DNA of 8,829 nt from Bdellovibrionales bacterium (GCA_020435185.1 JAGRAA010000349.1:1-8829), one strand, 5' to 3'. Shown: positions 1 through 6,592, numbered from the stretch's first letter. Numbers and translations: made by a program. The notes: generated from the sequence alone by a model not told the origin.

Positions 1-1066
1 TTAAAGTACTTAAACTTAAAACAGCCAACAATATTGAGATGATCCAAAATCTCACTATAATTTTAGTCTCATCCATACCTTTTAATTCAACATGATGATG
101 AATAGGCGCCATCCTGAACACTCTTTTACCCGTAAGCTTAAATGACAAAACTTGGGTGATTACGGATAGTGCTTCTACCACAAAAATCCCTCCAAGCAAC
201 ACTAAAAGAAGTTCATGCTTAGTGACCACGGCCATTACCCCCAGAAAGCCCCCTAAACTCAAACTCCCCACATCTCCCATAAAAACTTGAGCGGGATAGG
301 TGTTAAACCAAAGAAAACTGAGGCCTGCCGCTATAACCGCTGCCGCCACCGGGGCCAGTTCTCCAGCCTCGGCGACATGGGGGATCGATAAATATTGAGC
401 GATCTGGGCATGACCGGCAACATAAGTAAAAACCATGAAAGTTGCCGCACAAACAATCACAGGAAAAATAGCTAAACCATCTAAGCCATCAGTCAGGTTT
501 ACAGCATTCGCACAACCCACAATAACCAAAGCACCAAAAGGAATATACAACCAAGACATCTCAACCTTCGCCGATTTTAAAAACGGAAAATACAACTCTG
601 TACTGATAAACCCTAACGTCACCAAATAGGTCACTACTCCTCCAGCAATCAGAAATTCCAACACTAATCTCAATTTACCAGATAAGCCTTTGGGGTTTTT
701 TCTCACTACTTTTAAATGATCATCCCAATATCCAATAAGTCCAAACCCTAAGGTTACTAAAAGGACTCCCAACACCAATGGACTCGTAACATCAATCCAA
801 AAAAAACAAGGGATAAAAATACCCATAAGTATCAATCCCCCTCCCATCGTAGGAGTTCCGGCTTTTTTCTTATGCGTTTGAGGACCATCTTCCCGAATAG
901 CTTGCCCCATTTGGCGCTTCACTAGGTTTCGAATAAAATGAGGTCCCCATAACATACAAACAAAAAATGTTGTAAAAAATGTGATGAAGGTTCTAAATGT
1001 AATGTACCTAAAAACATTAAGTACTGAAAACGAATCTGAAAGCTCATAAAGCCACTGGTATAACAT
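1..1066 (-). CDS. mraY: MraY, phospho-N-acetylmuramoyl-pentapeptide transferase (3' end cut by window edge)
   Basis: An integral membrane enzyme that transfers phospho-MurNAc-pentapeptide from UDP to undecaprenyl phosphate, forming lipid I, the first membrane step of peptidoglycan synthesis. I translated 355 codons from ATG 1066 without a stop. Family signatures are in the expected places: GYWDD with the Asp pair at residues 115-116, NLTDGLDGLA at 190-199, FMGDVGS at 262-268 with Asp265, and MAPIHHHVELKG at 319-330 with the His triplet. The first 60 residues, including REDGPQTHKKKAGTPTMGG, also fit. The family is usually about 360 residues, so only a handful are missing beyond position 1. The tta at 1-3 is not in frame and is not the stop. 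The gene starts 37 bp after murF ends and has only a weak purine-rich ribosome site (GCGAG), so it is probably co-transcribed with murE-murF. Identity is secure. Confidence 0.97.
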   Translation of the reverse strand, partial: MLYQWLYELSDSFSVLNVFRYITFRTFITFFTTFFVCMLWGPHFIRNLVKRQMGQAIREDGPQTHKKKAGTPTMGGGLILMGIFIPCFFWIDVTSPLVLGVLLVTLGFGLIGYWDDHLKVVRKNPKGLSGKLRLVLEFLIAGGVVTYLVTLGFISTELYFPFLKSAKVEMSWLYIPFGALVIVGCANAVNLTDGLDGLAIFPVIVCAATFMVFTYVAGHAQIAQYLSIPHVAEAGELAPVAAAVIAAGLSFLWFNTYPAQVFMGDVGSLSLGGFLGVMAVVTKHELLLVLLGGIFVVEALSVITQVLSFKLTGKRVFRMAPIHHHVELKGMDETKIIVRFWIISILLAVLSLSTL

Positions 1067-1103
1067 GTGTTCTCGCTATGAAGTTCAATCTAAATTAAAT
1101 TAC

Positions 1104-2504
1104 TCACTTACTCTCTAAATGTGGCGCCCAGGAATCGAGAATTTTTTCTAACCGGTTAAACCTGGATCCTTTAATGAGCACAACGTCTCCAGGATTTAAC
1201 ATATTTTGTACTTGCTTGTCCAGTAATTCATTATAAGTATCTGATAACAAAAGACTATTTTTAAATCCTTCAGACACTAGACACTTCCCGAATTGCTGTT
1301 GTGAGGGACCCACAAACCAAACCAAATCAAAACTTGATTCCTTCACTTGGTGAGCTAATTTTTCATGAAATTGCTGACTAAACTCCCCCAACTCTCCCAT
1401 TTCACCTAATATGGCTATTTTCTTTCCAACCACTGATATTTTTTTGGTATTCGAAAGCAACGCCGCCATACTCTCTGGATTTGCATTATAAGCATCAAAC
1501 AGGACGTCCACTTGACCATCATAGGTAAACAACTGGTTTCTCCCCCAAGAGGTTTTACACTTTTCAATCTGTTTCCAAATTTCTTTCGCCGGCACCTTTA
1601 ACGCCAAAGCTCCACAACAAGCCACCATCAAATTCACAATGTTGTGCTCTCCAAATACATTCACTTTAGCCGCTCCTGAACCCCCCCGAATATACCCCTC
1701 TACTTCTAAGTAAGTTAATCCAGAACTCACCACCTTCAAAAAAACATCCGCTTCAGTTTTCTCAGAAGAAAACGTCAAACATGCCGAATGGGGTCGATAG
1801 TGCTTATACATCTTTAATGTATGGGCATTATCTAAATTAAAGATTTTAATAGACTCTGGAGAATAGCGATAAATCTCTTCCTTAGCCTTGGCCACATGGC
1901 TTTGATCTTTAAAATAACCAATGTGAGAGGATCCAACCATTGTTACTACAGTCACATTAGGTCTGGCAATTTTACAGAGCGCTTTTAACTCTCCTTCATG
2001 ATTCATCCCCATTTCAATGATAGCGGATTTATGTGTTTTCGCCAGACCGAGCAAGCTGAAGGGGACTCCCCAATGGTTGTTGAAGCTTCCTTTACTATAG
2101 TGAACAGGCATAAGATCACTCAAAATTTGTGCAGTAAACTCTTTGCTCGTAGTTTTTCCGTTTGAACCGGTAATTGCGAAAATCGGAGTATTTAATTTTT
2201 CTCGCCAGTAATGAGCTAAATTCTGCAACCCAATAAGGGTATCCTCAACTATAACAATCGATACCCTATCGGCCATCTGTAAAATATCTGAAGTAATTCG
2301 GTCCACCAGCAATATAGCTGGATTTAATTTTTTATTGAGAAAATCATGAGCGTCAAAACTCTCTCCTCTCAGAGCAACAAAAAGATGCCCCTCCAAGCTT
2401 GCTCTCGTATCAGTCACGACACCCGAAAATTTGGAGTTTACAGCGCTAATGATTTCGCCATCTACGGCTACCGCTAATTCTTTTAAAGTTAACTCACAAC
2501 TCAT
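1104..2504 (-). CDS. murF: MurF, UDP-MurNAc-tripeptide D-alanyl-D-alanine ligase
   Basis: A cytoplasmic ATP-dependent ligase that adds D-Ala-D-Ala to UDP-MurNAc-tripeptide, completing the pentapeptide precursor used by MraY. At 466 residues it is close to the family norm of about 450. The three Mur-ligase domains are visible. The N-terminal substrate domain covers about 1-100 (TDTRASLEGHLFVALRG). The central ATPase has the P-loop TGSNGKTTS at 112-120, GSFNNHWGVP at 139-148 and the MurF-like IIEMGMNHEGEL at 162-173. The C-terminal domain has YNANPESMAALL at 339-350 and ends with KGSRFNRLE at 445-453. YNANP and EMGMNHEGEL separate it from the other Mur ligases. The ATG lies inside the end of murE (11 bp overlap) and is preceded by AAGGA, which suggests translational coupling. 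No truncation or missing motif is seen. Confidence 0.97.
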   Translation of the reverse strand: MSCELTLKELAVAVDGEIISAVNSKFSGVVTDTRASLEGHLFVALRGESFDAHDFLNKKLNPAILLVDRITSDILQMADRVSIVIVEDTLIGLQNLAHYWREKLNTPIFAITGSNGKTTSKEFTAQILSDLMPVHYSKGSFNNHWGVPFSLLGLAKTHKSAIIEMGMNHEGELKALCKIARPNVTVVTMVGSSHIGYFKDQSHVAKAKEEIYRYSPESIKIFNLDNAHTLKMYKHYRPHSACLTFSSEKTEADVFLKVVSSGLTYLEVEGYIRGGSGAAKVNVFGEHNIVNLMVACCGALALKVPAKEIWKQIEKCKTSWGRNQLFTYDGQVDVLFDAYNANPESMAALLSNTKKISVVGKKIAILGEMGELGEFSQQFHEKLAHQVKESSFDLVWFVGPSQQQFGKCLVSEGFKNSLLLSDTYNELLDKQVQNMLNPGDVVLIKGSRFNRLEKILDSWAPHLESK

Positions 2505-3990
2505 TAATAATTCCTTTAATTACTTCTACATCACTAAATGGCAGGACTTCCTGTCCAACAATCTGATAGTCTTCGTGCCCTTTACCGGCAACCAACAACA
2601 CATCTCCCGCTTGCATAACATTGATGGCTCTTTGAATTGCGGTTCTTCGATCTTCTTCTACGAAGACGGTTTGATCAAAATCCTGTTTATCTACATCTTT
2701 TACAATTTCTTGAATTATTGCGAAAGGGTCTTCATTTCTAGGGTTATCAGACGTCACAAAAGTCATCTGAGAAAATTTCTGCGCAGCCTTCATCATGAGT
2801 GGACGTTTTTCTCTATCACGATCTCCTCCACAGCCAAAAACTGTAACCAAGTTACGAGGTTTATCAGACCATTTTTTATTAATTTCATCTAACGTTTTTA
2901 GAACATTTTCTAACGCGTCCGGAGTATGCGCGTAATCTACAAATAAATTCAATTGAACGTCATTTTTTACCGACTCAAGACGTCCTGGAACACCAGAAAA
3001 ACCAGCTAAATGGTCGAGTATAGCATCTAAAGAAAAGCCCGCTCCCATTACCGTCGCAATCGCAGCCACGGCATTTTTTAAGAAAACCTCACCAACCATA
3101 GGGAAAAAACCTCTTCCTAGACCTTTCGGAGTATCTATACTAAATTGCGTCCCTGTAAAATCGGCGGAGTGAATTTTATAACGAAAATCACCTTTTGATT
3201 CTCCAAACGTCCACTGATTGACCCCATCAGCCACTCTGATCTGCTCACCCCATGAGTCATCTTCGTTGATGATCGCATACTTTTTATTTTTCTTTGACGC
3301 CGAAAGAAGATCTGAAAACAAAGTTTGCTTCGCCTCGAAATAAGCTTCCATCGTTCCATGGTAATCTAAATGATCATGGCTTAAATTAGTAAACACCGAA
3401 ACATCAAAAGGTATACCGTGTACTCGATGTTGCTCAATGGCATGACTAGACACCTCCATCGCCACTGCTTTTGCTCCTAAACTTTTAAACTCAGCCATTC
3501 TTTTAAATAAGCTCACTGGATCTGGAGTGGTCAGAGAAGACTTCCAAATCCTCTTACCCAAGTGGTGATCTATGGTTCCCAGAACTCCTGTGCTCCAGCT
3601 AAATTGATTCAATAAATATTCAATCATATATACCGTGGAGGTTTTCCCGTTTGTTCCCGTTACACCAACACAAAAAAGATCGGCACAAGGATACCCATAA
3701 AAATGATTAGCCAGCTGACTCAAAGCCAATCTTGAATTGGCCACGTTCACTATGGCTCCCGAGAAATCAGATGGAATATTAGACTCGTCTTCAACTACAA
3801 CTCCAGCAACCCCCGCAGCACATGCTTGAGGTAAAAAAGCATGGCCATCAGAACGAGTGCCTTTGATAGCTACAAAAACCGACCTGTGATCAACCTCGCT
3901 CGAGTTAAAACTGATGGAGTTCACTTCGGACTTTGGGTTTTTTCCCATTTTATATTGAGGATATATAGAAAATAGTTGGGCCAATAACAT
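2494..3990 (-). CDS. murE: MurE, UDP-MurNAc-L-Ala-D-Glu:meso-diaminopimelate ligase
   Basis: A cytoplasmic ATP-dependent ligase adding the third stem-peptide residue to UDP-MurNAc-dipeptide. The 498 residues match the usual family length. Visible motifs are DGHAFLPQA at 48-56, the P-loop TGTNGKTST at 111-119, TTPDP at 154-158, EVSSHAIEQHRV at 179-190, and TNLSHDHLDYHG at 201-212. EAKQTLF at 219-225 carries the Lys (221) expected to be carbamylated. DYAHTPDAL is at 352-360, GCGGDRDREKRP at 386-397, SDNPRNEDP at 414-422, and GKGHEDYQ at 469-476. DNPR is the established signature for meso-diaminopimelate rather than L-Lys, so the wall is predicted to be DAP-type. ATG 3990 is preferred because LLAQLFSIYP aligns with the normal N-terminus; the next Met (residue 15) would cut into it. 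The ribosome site (CTGGGG) is weak and buried in a hairpin. This is the first gene of the local dcw run. Confidence 0.97.
   Translation of the reverse strand: MLLAQLFSIYPQYKMGKNPKSEVNSISFNSSEVDHRSVFVAIKGTRSDGHAFLPQACAAGVAGVVVEDESNIPSDFSGAIVNVANSRLALSQLANHFYGYPCADLFCVGVTGTNGKTSTVYMIEYLLNQFSWSTGVLGTIDHHLGKRIWKSSLTTPDPVSLFKRMAEFKSLGAKAVAMEVSSHAIEQHRVHGIPFDVSVFTNLSHDHLDYHGTMEAYFEAKQTLFSDLLSASKKNKKYAIINEDDSWGEQIRVADGVNQWTFGESKGDFRYKIHSADFTGTQFSIDTPKGLGRGFFPMVGEVFLKNAVAAIATVMGAGFSLDAILDHLAGFSGVPGRLESVKNDVQLNLFVDYAHTPDALENVLKTLDEINKKWSDKPRNLVTVFGCGGDRDREKRPLMMKAAQKFSQMTFVTSDNPRNEDPFAIIQEIVKDVDKQDFDQTVFVEEDRRTAIQRAINVMQAGDVLLVAGKGHEDYQIVGQEVLPFSDVEVIKGIINEL
2512..2516 (-). promoter_or_regulatory. murF Shine-Dalgarno inside the murE 3' end
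   Basis: On the minus strand AAGGA lies 7 nt upstream of the murF ATG, inside the last codons of murE. It supports ATG 2504 as the murF start and efficient reinitiation after murE. Confidence 0.7.
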
Positions 3991-3991
3991 A

Positions 3992-4019
3992 AACCCCAGA
4001 GTATAAAAACTCTAGGGTT
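3992..4019 (-). promoter_or_regulatory. Stem-loop abutting the murE start codon
   Basis: Two 11-nt arms (3992-4002 and 4009-4019) enclose a 6-nt loop. As minus-strand RNA all 11 pairs form, with one G-U wobble; in plus-strand RNA the same position is a C-A mismatch, so the structure favours the murE transcript. It ends one base before the murE ATG and contains the only Shine-Dalgarno-like bases (GGGG). No U-run follows, so it is not a classical intrinsic terminator. Occlusion of the ribosome site is inferred. Confidence 0.6.
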
Positions 4020-4038
4020 CTGTCTACGCTATATGCGG

Positions 4039-4069
4039 ATGATAAGAGATGACCTCATGCAGAGATCAA
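4039..4069 (-). promoter_or_regulatory. Weak sigma-70-like promoter candidate for murE
   Basis: On the minus strand TTGATC (4069-4064) is followed after 19 bp by TATCAT (4044-4039). The -10 box matches five of six consensus bases, the -35 box four of six, and the spacer is 2 bp longer than ideal. It would start transcription about 40 nt upstream of the murE ATG, just before the stem-loop. A weak, tentative call. Confidence 0.25.
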
Positions 4070-4075
4070 CCTCAT
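4045..4075 (+). repeat. Imperfect 14-15 bp direct repeat upstream of murE
   Basis: AGAGATGACCTCAT (4045-4058) recurs as AGAGATCAACCTCAT (4061-4075), differing by one inserted base, with a 16-bp offset (about one and a half helical turns). The pair sits between the small exported-protein gene and murE and overlaps the weak promoter candidate. It could be a binding site for a regulator or a small local duplication; the sequence does not decide. Confidence 0.5.
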
Positions 4076-4085
4076 AATGAAATAA

Positions 4086-4289
4086 TTAATTGCTCTCAGA
4101 CTGAGCTGTTAAAGTCGATTCAGACTTTTTTTCAGCACTTACCTTGTTAAGCTGTTTTTTCTTTTGTTCTTTCTTTTGAACTTTAACTATGGACTTATCT
4201 TTTGCCCCGGGATCTTTATCACAGATGGTGCATGCCCAAAGAGAACTAGAGAAAAGAACTCCCATTGCTACCAAAATTAATTTTTTCAT
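4086..4289 (-). CDS. Small exported Lys-rich protein with CxxC, possible lipoprotein
   Basis: A 67-residue protein that I do not recognise. MKK plus a hydrophobic stretch (residues 4-18, LILVAMGVLFSSSLW) make a convincing signal peptide. The cleavage region reads SLWAC, so Cys20 could be lipidated by the lipoprotein pathway, although Trp at -2 is unusual for a lipobox. Alternatively signal peptidase I could cut after Ala19. Cys20-Thr-Ile-Cys23 forms a CxxC pair at the extreme mature N-terminus. The remaining roughly 45 residues are rich in Lys, Glu, Gln and Ser, with no further Cys, and look disordered or helical. A strong Shine-Dalgarno (TAAGGAGCT) fixes the ATG and argues for real translation. 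A sigma-54 promoter match lies about 130 nt upstream, and murE follows 95 bp downstream on the same strand. Mature function is unknown; an envelope location is inferred from the signal peptide. Confidence 0.75.
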   Translation of the reverse strand: MKKLILVAMGVLFSSSLWACTICDKDPGAKDKSIVKVQKKEQKKKQLNKVSAEKKSESTLTAQSESN

Positions 4290-4294
4290 AGTTT

Positions 4295-4303
4295 AGCTCC
4301 TTA
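4295..4303 (-). promoter_or_regulatory. Strong Shine-Dalgarno of the small exported-protein gene
   Basis: TAAGGAGCT on the minus strand lies 5 nt upstream of ATG 4289. It is one of the two best ribosome sites in the window and supports the short gene as genuine. Confidence 0.8.
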
Positions 4304-4428
4304 TTCTTTTTAAAATAGGATTCTATATACAAACGACAATCTATCCTAATTCATAAAACTGTATTGTTTAACCAGCCCAAGGGATCCTTCACAAAAGGCC
4401 TTTGCCCCATGGTGCATTTAGATACCAA

Positions 4429-4444
4429 AGCAATTCTAATGCCA
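4429..4444 (-). promoter_or_regulatory. Sigma-54 (-24/-12) promoter
   Basis: On the minus strand the sequence TGGCATTAGAATTGCT matches the RpoN consensus TGGCACG-N4-TTGCW at every strongly conserved base. The invariant GG and GC dinucleotides are separated by exactly 10 bp. Taking the final C of GC (4430) as -12 puts the start point at about 4418, which is an A on the minus strand. The leader would then run about 129 nt to the small exported-protein gene. The divergent operon encodes a sigma-54 activator, which makes the match more credible. The promoter is read from sequence; its activity and target are inferred. Confidence 0.65.
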
Positions 4445-4557
4445 TTTCTAGTATAGCGTTGCGTTCTTTTACCACTCTCCATAAGTTTTCAATACCTATG
4501 TTATTTTAAATAGTTATACAGCTAAATTGATTTAATTGATAGACAAAATAAAAAAAA

Positions 4558-4576
4558 TGGTGTTTAAATGACACCA
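4558..4576. promoter_or_regulatory. Perfect dyad TGGTGT-N7-ACACCA, candidate activator site
   Basis: Two perfect 6-bp inverted arms surround TTAAATG. The centre (4567) is about 149 bp upstream of the predicted sigma-54 start point, inside the usual range for upstream activator sites of NtrC-family proteins, and about 145 bp upstream of the kinase ATG. The GGTG/CACC half-sites are reminiscent of NtrC-like sites. A second reading is possible: on the minus strand the hairpin is followed by T8 (4557-4550), so it could be an intrinsic terminator for antisense transcription from the kinase start region. The dyad itself is certain; its role is not. Confidence 0.5.
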
Positions 4577-4710
4577 ATTTAGAAAATGAAGCGGTGAAAT
4601 AATTACCAGCATCTCCTTTTTTGCGTCACTTCGTCGACAGATTTGCTTCATTATCTATTGAATTTACTAAAGTTTTAACTGGCTCTATTTTTGCTTATAG
4701 AGTCTTCACT

Positions 4711-6570
4711 ATGGATTTTAAGGTTTTGAGCATAAAACTCAGCAAAAACTCATCATTTGTTTTTTTTCTTCGGGTGATACTCGCCCTTATCATTGCCTTC
4801 GCAATGAACCAACTCGATTTGCAAAACTGGGAATCCTTTACCTATGATTTACGTGTAAGAACCACCCCTTCGACACCGGTATCCGGAAATGTCAAAACCA
4901 TAGAAATTAATGCTGATGACGTAGCTACCCTAAAAGGGGAGCCTCATCTTGCTCTGCATATTCAACTTTTGAAGCAGTTAAAATTAGCTCACCCTCATGC
5001 CGTAATCTATCTATTAAACTACCAACACCTTCAAGGAAGTGAAAAGGAGTGGAAAGAGTTTGGGGATTTGGCGAGATCTTTTAAACACTTCATTTTAACG
5101 ACGAATGAGCTGAAAGCTCAAGGGCAAGAAAAGGAACTCGAGTTAACCACTGGTCCCCTCAAGGGACTCAGATTAGAAATGGGGCTCACTACAAAAGACG
5201 ATAATAACTTTGCCAAAGACTTTGTCACTAGACGATTAATTATAGCAAATTTTAATGAGCCTTTTTTTCAACATAAAATTGCAAAAGACTTTAATTTTAT
5301 AAAAGATTTTCACGACTACCAAGGAGCCTTCAACTATTATTCGTCTACTCAATCTTATGTAGATTTTCGACCCACCGGGACCTATAAAGCCACACCCTTT
5401 ATGGATTTTTTCTCCCCTCATAAGGTCGACTTAAAAGACTTTTCCGATAAAATCGTTCTCATTGGGCGAAACACTATGACTGAAGCTGATGATTATATCA
5501 GCACGCCCTTTTCTAGAGAAAACACAGCGATGTCCAAACTTGAACTTCAAGCCAATATCTTTGATACCCTCATTTTAAACTCCTCCCCGATTCAACCCTC
5601 CAAATGGTTAACTTACTTGTTAACCATTGTGATATCTATATTTATTGTGTTCACAGTGTTTTCTCTTCCTCCATTGAAGGGATTATTGATTCTCATGTCT
5701 ACGCTGTTTACTTTTATTCTCTTCGCTTGGTTTAGTTTTTTTGCTCTAGACATGATTGTTGAAGTTGTACCTGTACTGCTTTCGATCTTTTTGTCTTATT
5801 ACTTTTTTATCCCGTACCGCCTCATCATGGAAAACAAAAAAAGTTGGGAATACCAACAAAAAAATAAACTTTTAAAAACCGTAGAAGAATTAAAAACGAA
5901 TTTCATGCGGATGATGTCACATGATCTTAAAACTCCTCTAGCTAGAATCCAAGGCATGACCGAAGTGGCCATCAATGACCCCACTCCTTTGAGTTTAAAG
6001 CAAAAAGAAGCTCTAAAAAATATTAATTCTTCCAGCCGAGAACTCTCTGAATTTATCACCTCTATATTAGATCTGAGTCGCGTAGAGAGCAATGAAGTAA
6101 AACTGAAGTTAAAAAGTAAAGATCTTAATAGCGTAGTCTCTGACATTGTTGAAAAGTTTAGATATTTAGCTAAAGAAAAAAACATTCACTTAAAGTTAGA
6201 ACTTGAGCCTCTTTTTAGCATTAAAATTGATGAAGACTTAATTAAACAGGTTTTCACCAACCTGATAGAAAATGCGATAAAATATAGTCCGAATGGATCC
6301 AACGTCCTCATTACCTCTGAAGAAGTCGAGGGCAGAATATTTGTTCAAGTTGCGGATCAAGGACAAGGAATCTCTTTAGAAGACCAGAGACATGTTTTCG
6401 AAAAGTTTTTTAGAAGCACCAATGCTCAAGCCTCCAACATTATGGGTAGTGGGCTAGGGCTTTATTTAAGTAAATACTTTGTAGAACTCCATAACGGGAA
6501 AATCTCGTTAGAAAGTGAAATTAATCAGGGTTCTACATTTACTGTAGAATTACCTATGGAAGGTTTGTAA
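4711..6570 (+). CDS. CHASE2-domain membrane sensor histidine kinase
   Basis: A sensor kinase of a two-component system, expected to autophosphorylate on His and pass phosphate to the adjacent regulator. From ATG 4711 it has 619 residues. Residues about 15-33 form one membrane segment. A CHASE2 extracytoplasmic domain follows to about 297; its C-terminal signature is FSDKIVLIG...DDYISTPF...LELQANIFDTLI. Three more membrane segments lie at about 299-367, a layout typical of CHASE2 proteins, then a short helical linker (372-396). The kinase core has H-box SHDLKTPLARI (His404), N-box NLIENAIKYSPNG, G1 DQGQGI, F-box FEKFFR and G2 GSGLGLYLSK, all intact. There is no PAS or HAMP domain. A TTG at 4621 would add 30 residues but has no ribosome site and leads with unremarkable sequence; ATG 4711 has only a weak AGAG, so the start is uncertain. 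The ligand is unknown. Confidence 0.93.
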   Translation: MDFKVLSIKLSKNSSFVFFLRVILALIIAFAMNQLDLQNWESFTYDLRVRTTPSTPVSGNVKTIEINADDVATLKGEPHLALHIQLLKQLKLAHPHAVIYLLNYQHLQGSEKEWKEFGDLARSFKHFILTTNELKAQGQEKELELTTGPLKGLRLEMGLTTKDDNNFAKDFVTRRLIIANFNEPFFQHKIAKDFNFIKDFHDYQGAFNYYSSTQSYVDFRPTGTYKATPFMDFFSPHKVDLKDFSDKIVLIGRNTMTEADDYISTPFSRENTAMSKLELQANIFDTLILNSSPIQPSKWLTYLLTIVISIFIVFTVFSLPPLKGLLILMSTLFTFILFAWFSFFALDMIVEVVPVLLSIFLSYYFFIPYRLIMENKKSWEYQQKNKLLKTVEELKTNFMRMMSHDLKTPLARIQGMTEVAINDPTPLSLKQKEALKNINSSSRELSEFITSILDLSRVESNEVKLKLKSKDLNSVVSDIVEKFRYLAKEKNIHLKLELEPLFSIKIDEDLIKQVFTNLIENAIKYSPNGSNVLITSEEVEGRIFVQVADQGQGISLEDQRHVFEKFFRSTNAQASNIMGSGLGLYLSKYFVELHNGKISLESEINQGSTFTVELPMEGL

Positions 6571-6579
6571 GAGAGAAAT

Positions 6580-6586
6580 AAGGGAG
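6580..6586 (+). promoter_or_regulatory. Shine-Dalgarno deciding the response-regulator start
   Basis: AAGGGAG lies 6 nt before ATG 6593 but only 3 nt before the adjacent GTG 6590, so ATG 6593 is the better start. Confidence 0.75.
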
Positions 6587-6592
6587 CAAGTG

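Larger units (their letters stand above)
4290..4710. other. Divergent intergenic regulatory region
   Basis: This gap lies between the small minus-strand gene and the plus-strand kinase. It holds a sigma-54 promoter match, a perfect dyad with a flanking A/T tract, and short palindromes such as AAAGGCCTTT at 4394-4403. A near-palindrome, GCCCCATGGTGC, lies at 4404-4415. Two overlapping short minus-strand open frames lie between about 4350 and 4480, both without a convincing ribosome site. No convincing sigma-70 promoter was found for the kinase operon. Bases 4500-4600 are notably AT-rich. I see no tRNA, known riboswitch or mobile element here. Confidence 0.6.

Noticed and set aside
1..3. tta at the left edge as the mraY stop codon
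   Set aside because: The mraY reading frame uses codons whose lowest positions are 2, 5, 8 and so on, so this triplet is out of frame; the gene continues past the edge.
435..629. 64-codon plus-strand open frame
   Set aside because: It is antisense within mraY, which is intact and motif-rich in this stretch.
2431..2892. 153-codon plus-strand open frame
   Set aside because: It lies antisense across the murE/murF junction, both of which have full family motifs; composition is that of a shadow frame.
4304..4340. Sigma-70 promoter for the small gene using TATATA near 4325
   Set aside because: The -10-like sequence has no acceptable -35 partner at 16-18 bp; the sigma-54 match is far better.
4621..4710. 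TTG-initiated 30-residue extension of the kinase
   Set aside because: There is no Shine-Dalgarno upstream of TTG, and the membrane segment and CHASE2 domain are complete from ATG 4711. It cannot be fully excluded, as the ATG site is also weak.
5799..6185. 128-codon minus-strand open frame
   Set aside because: It is antisense to the kinase HisKA region, with no ribosome site or recognisable protein features.
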